Positions 62,873 through 64,000 of a stretch of DNA of 64,000 nt are shown piece by piece. The notes beneath the pieces are model-generated. The model saw only the letters and a program-made list of their open reading frames with translations. It was not told the origin of the DNA and ran no database searches. Each line of letters opens with the position of its first letter. The stretch's first letter is position 1. The position numbers and the translations under genes are program-made. Origin of the DNA: Haemonchus contortus (lineage: Eukaryota; Nematoda; Chromadorea; Rhabditida; Trichostrongylidae); assembly GCA_000469685.2 (NCBI GenBank), contig LS997566.1, positions 1,146,001 to 1,210,000 of the forward strand. Reading direction: 5' to 3'.

Positions 62873-63618
62873 CGGAGCGCATCCGTCCACGACCCATTGC
62901 GCTTGGAATTTACGCCTGTTTTTTAAGCATGCAGGGGCAAATCGAAAATGAGATTTCAACATAGAGACAGGGTCTTTTGAAAGTGCAGAATCCTGTTTCT
63001 TTTGATTGTTCTGTCCATATGCAAGCTTACTCTTTATACATGTTTCCTGCGCTTGTGGTCTTTGTTATTTTTCCTTCTTTTTCAATGCATATTCACTGTG
63101 AGACGAGTGCGCCAAATTGCTCTCAACTGTTGCATTGAAACTCGGCTTTACTCTGCAGAAAAAAACAGTACGGTACTCGGCTCTTACAATTATCCGCCAC
63201 GGCATGGCCCATTCTAATAAGCAAATTCTCACCCATCACATATACTACGCATCGAAAATGGGCCTAGAGTAAGGGCACGGGGAGAACACGGGCTGGTGGG
63301 GAAGCTAGGGGGTCACTGTAAGAACATAGTGCCCGCACTGAATTTTCACTTCTCTCTCTACTCTTGCCGTCGTGGCGTATTTCATCATCTCGGAACTGGG
63401 ATCGCACGCTCCTAAGTTTGAGCATAGCTCTCTGAAAATTTGGCGGATTTTATTGTTTGAATGGTATTGTTCTGTACGGTCAAAATCAGTTGTTATTGTC
63501 ACCGTCATGATTGTGAGATATGATCTGTAAGGGAAAATTGAGGAACAAATCTTTTCGGTGCTAACCAGGAAGGGGTAGTCTGCTTATTTTGGAACATTGA
63601 ATTCAGACGCAGATGAAT

Positions 63619-64000
63619 CAATAGAGTTCTGAATGCTGTTCACGAAAATGGAAATTAAATTGCAAAATGGTTCTCCTTAAAAAGTTATGGGGGACCGAAT
63701 TTTGCTCGACAGTAGTATCAATTGGAAATGCGAACTCGTCGTTTCCATATCAAACGCCCACGTGATCTAGTGGTAGTGGTCTCGCTTCGTGGGCGTAAAA
63801 TGAGGGGTCCCTCCCCGCCATTGTCCGCACTTTTGCAAAGTGTTTTTTCATATTATCAAAGGCTCTCTAAACGGTTTCTGACATTTCTTTAGATAATTGA
63901 TACTACTGTCGAGCAAAATTCGGGCTCCCATAACTATTTAAGGAGAATCATTTTGCAGTTTTAATTTCCATTTTCATAAACAGCATTCAAAACTCTATCG
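63619..64000. mobile_element. Long-armed inverted-repeat element with a tRNA-like centre, reaching the window edge
   Basis: Left arm about 63619-63723 ('atagagttctgaatgctgtt' ... 'cgacagtagtatcaatt') and right arm about 63892-64000 are inverted repeats of some 105 bp with only scattered mismatches. The centre includes GTGATCTAGTGGTAGTGGTC, which resembles a tRNA box A; the following 'ggggtccctcccc' is a poor box B. The outer boundary may lie beyond 64000. Confidence 0.65.

Overview
This looks like nuclear DNA from a nematode, most likely a strongylid (hookworm-like) worm. The reasons are a nematode-type giant titin-like muscle gene, many short introns of about 50-100 bp alongside a few huge ones, mariner and other Tc1/mariner-superfamily remnants, and a repeat-rich, AT-leaning intron and intergenic background. 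I could not run searches, so the species is inferred.

The window is dominated by one plus-strand gene, the 3' part of a TTN-1-type titin (positions 544-51766; its 5' part lies upstream of the window). I traced 56 exons whose phases all agree and which give about 3,517 codons ending in TAG. In order they encode: FN3-FN3-Ig-Ig, FN3-FN3-Ig-Ig, FN3-FN3, FN3, Ig, Ig, Ig-Ig-FN3-FN3 plus a charged linker, Ig, FN3, FN3, Ig, Ig, FN3, a linker, a titin/twitchin-family Ser/Thr kinase, its regulatory tail, seven Ig domains and a short C-terminus. I call it TTN-1 rather than twitchin (UNC-22) because the kinase, the tail and the post-kinase Ig domains match what I recall of nematode TTN-1.

Two titin introns are very long: 18262-36109 (about 17.8 kb) and 36371-42930 (about 6.6 kb). 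Inside the first, on the opposite strand, lies a complete seven-exon voltage-gated potassium channel gene (21278-19265). It has a non-Shaker T1 zinc motif, S1-S6 and a TVGYGD filter, but an unusual S6 gate motif. The rest of the long introns is repeats and unrecognised sequence.

The repeats include a tRNA-derived SINE family (five tRNA-headed copies and one headless copy), a Tc1/mariner-type element with perfect 25-bp ends (39864-41125), a foldback element with an 11-bp target duplication (41358-41614), and GC-rich tandem arrays.

Downstream of the titin stop codon (51767-64000) I found no convincing gene. That region holds two inverted copies of a composite mariner element (53848-54764 and 60377-61291), a decayed mariner transposase (55031-55840), a palindromic element, a repeat with a second element inserted into it, and an inverted-repeat element running to the window edge.
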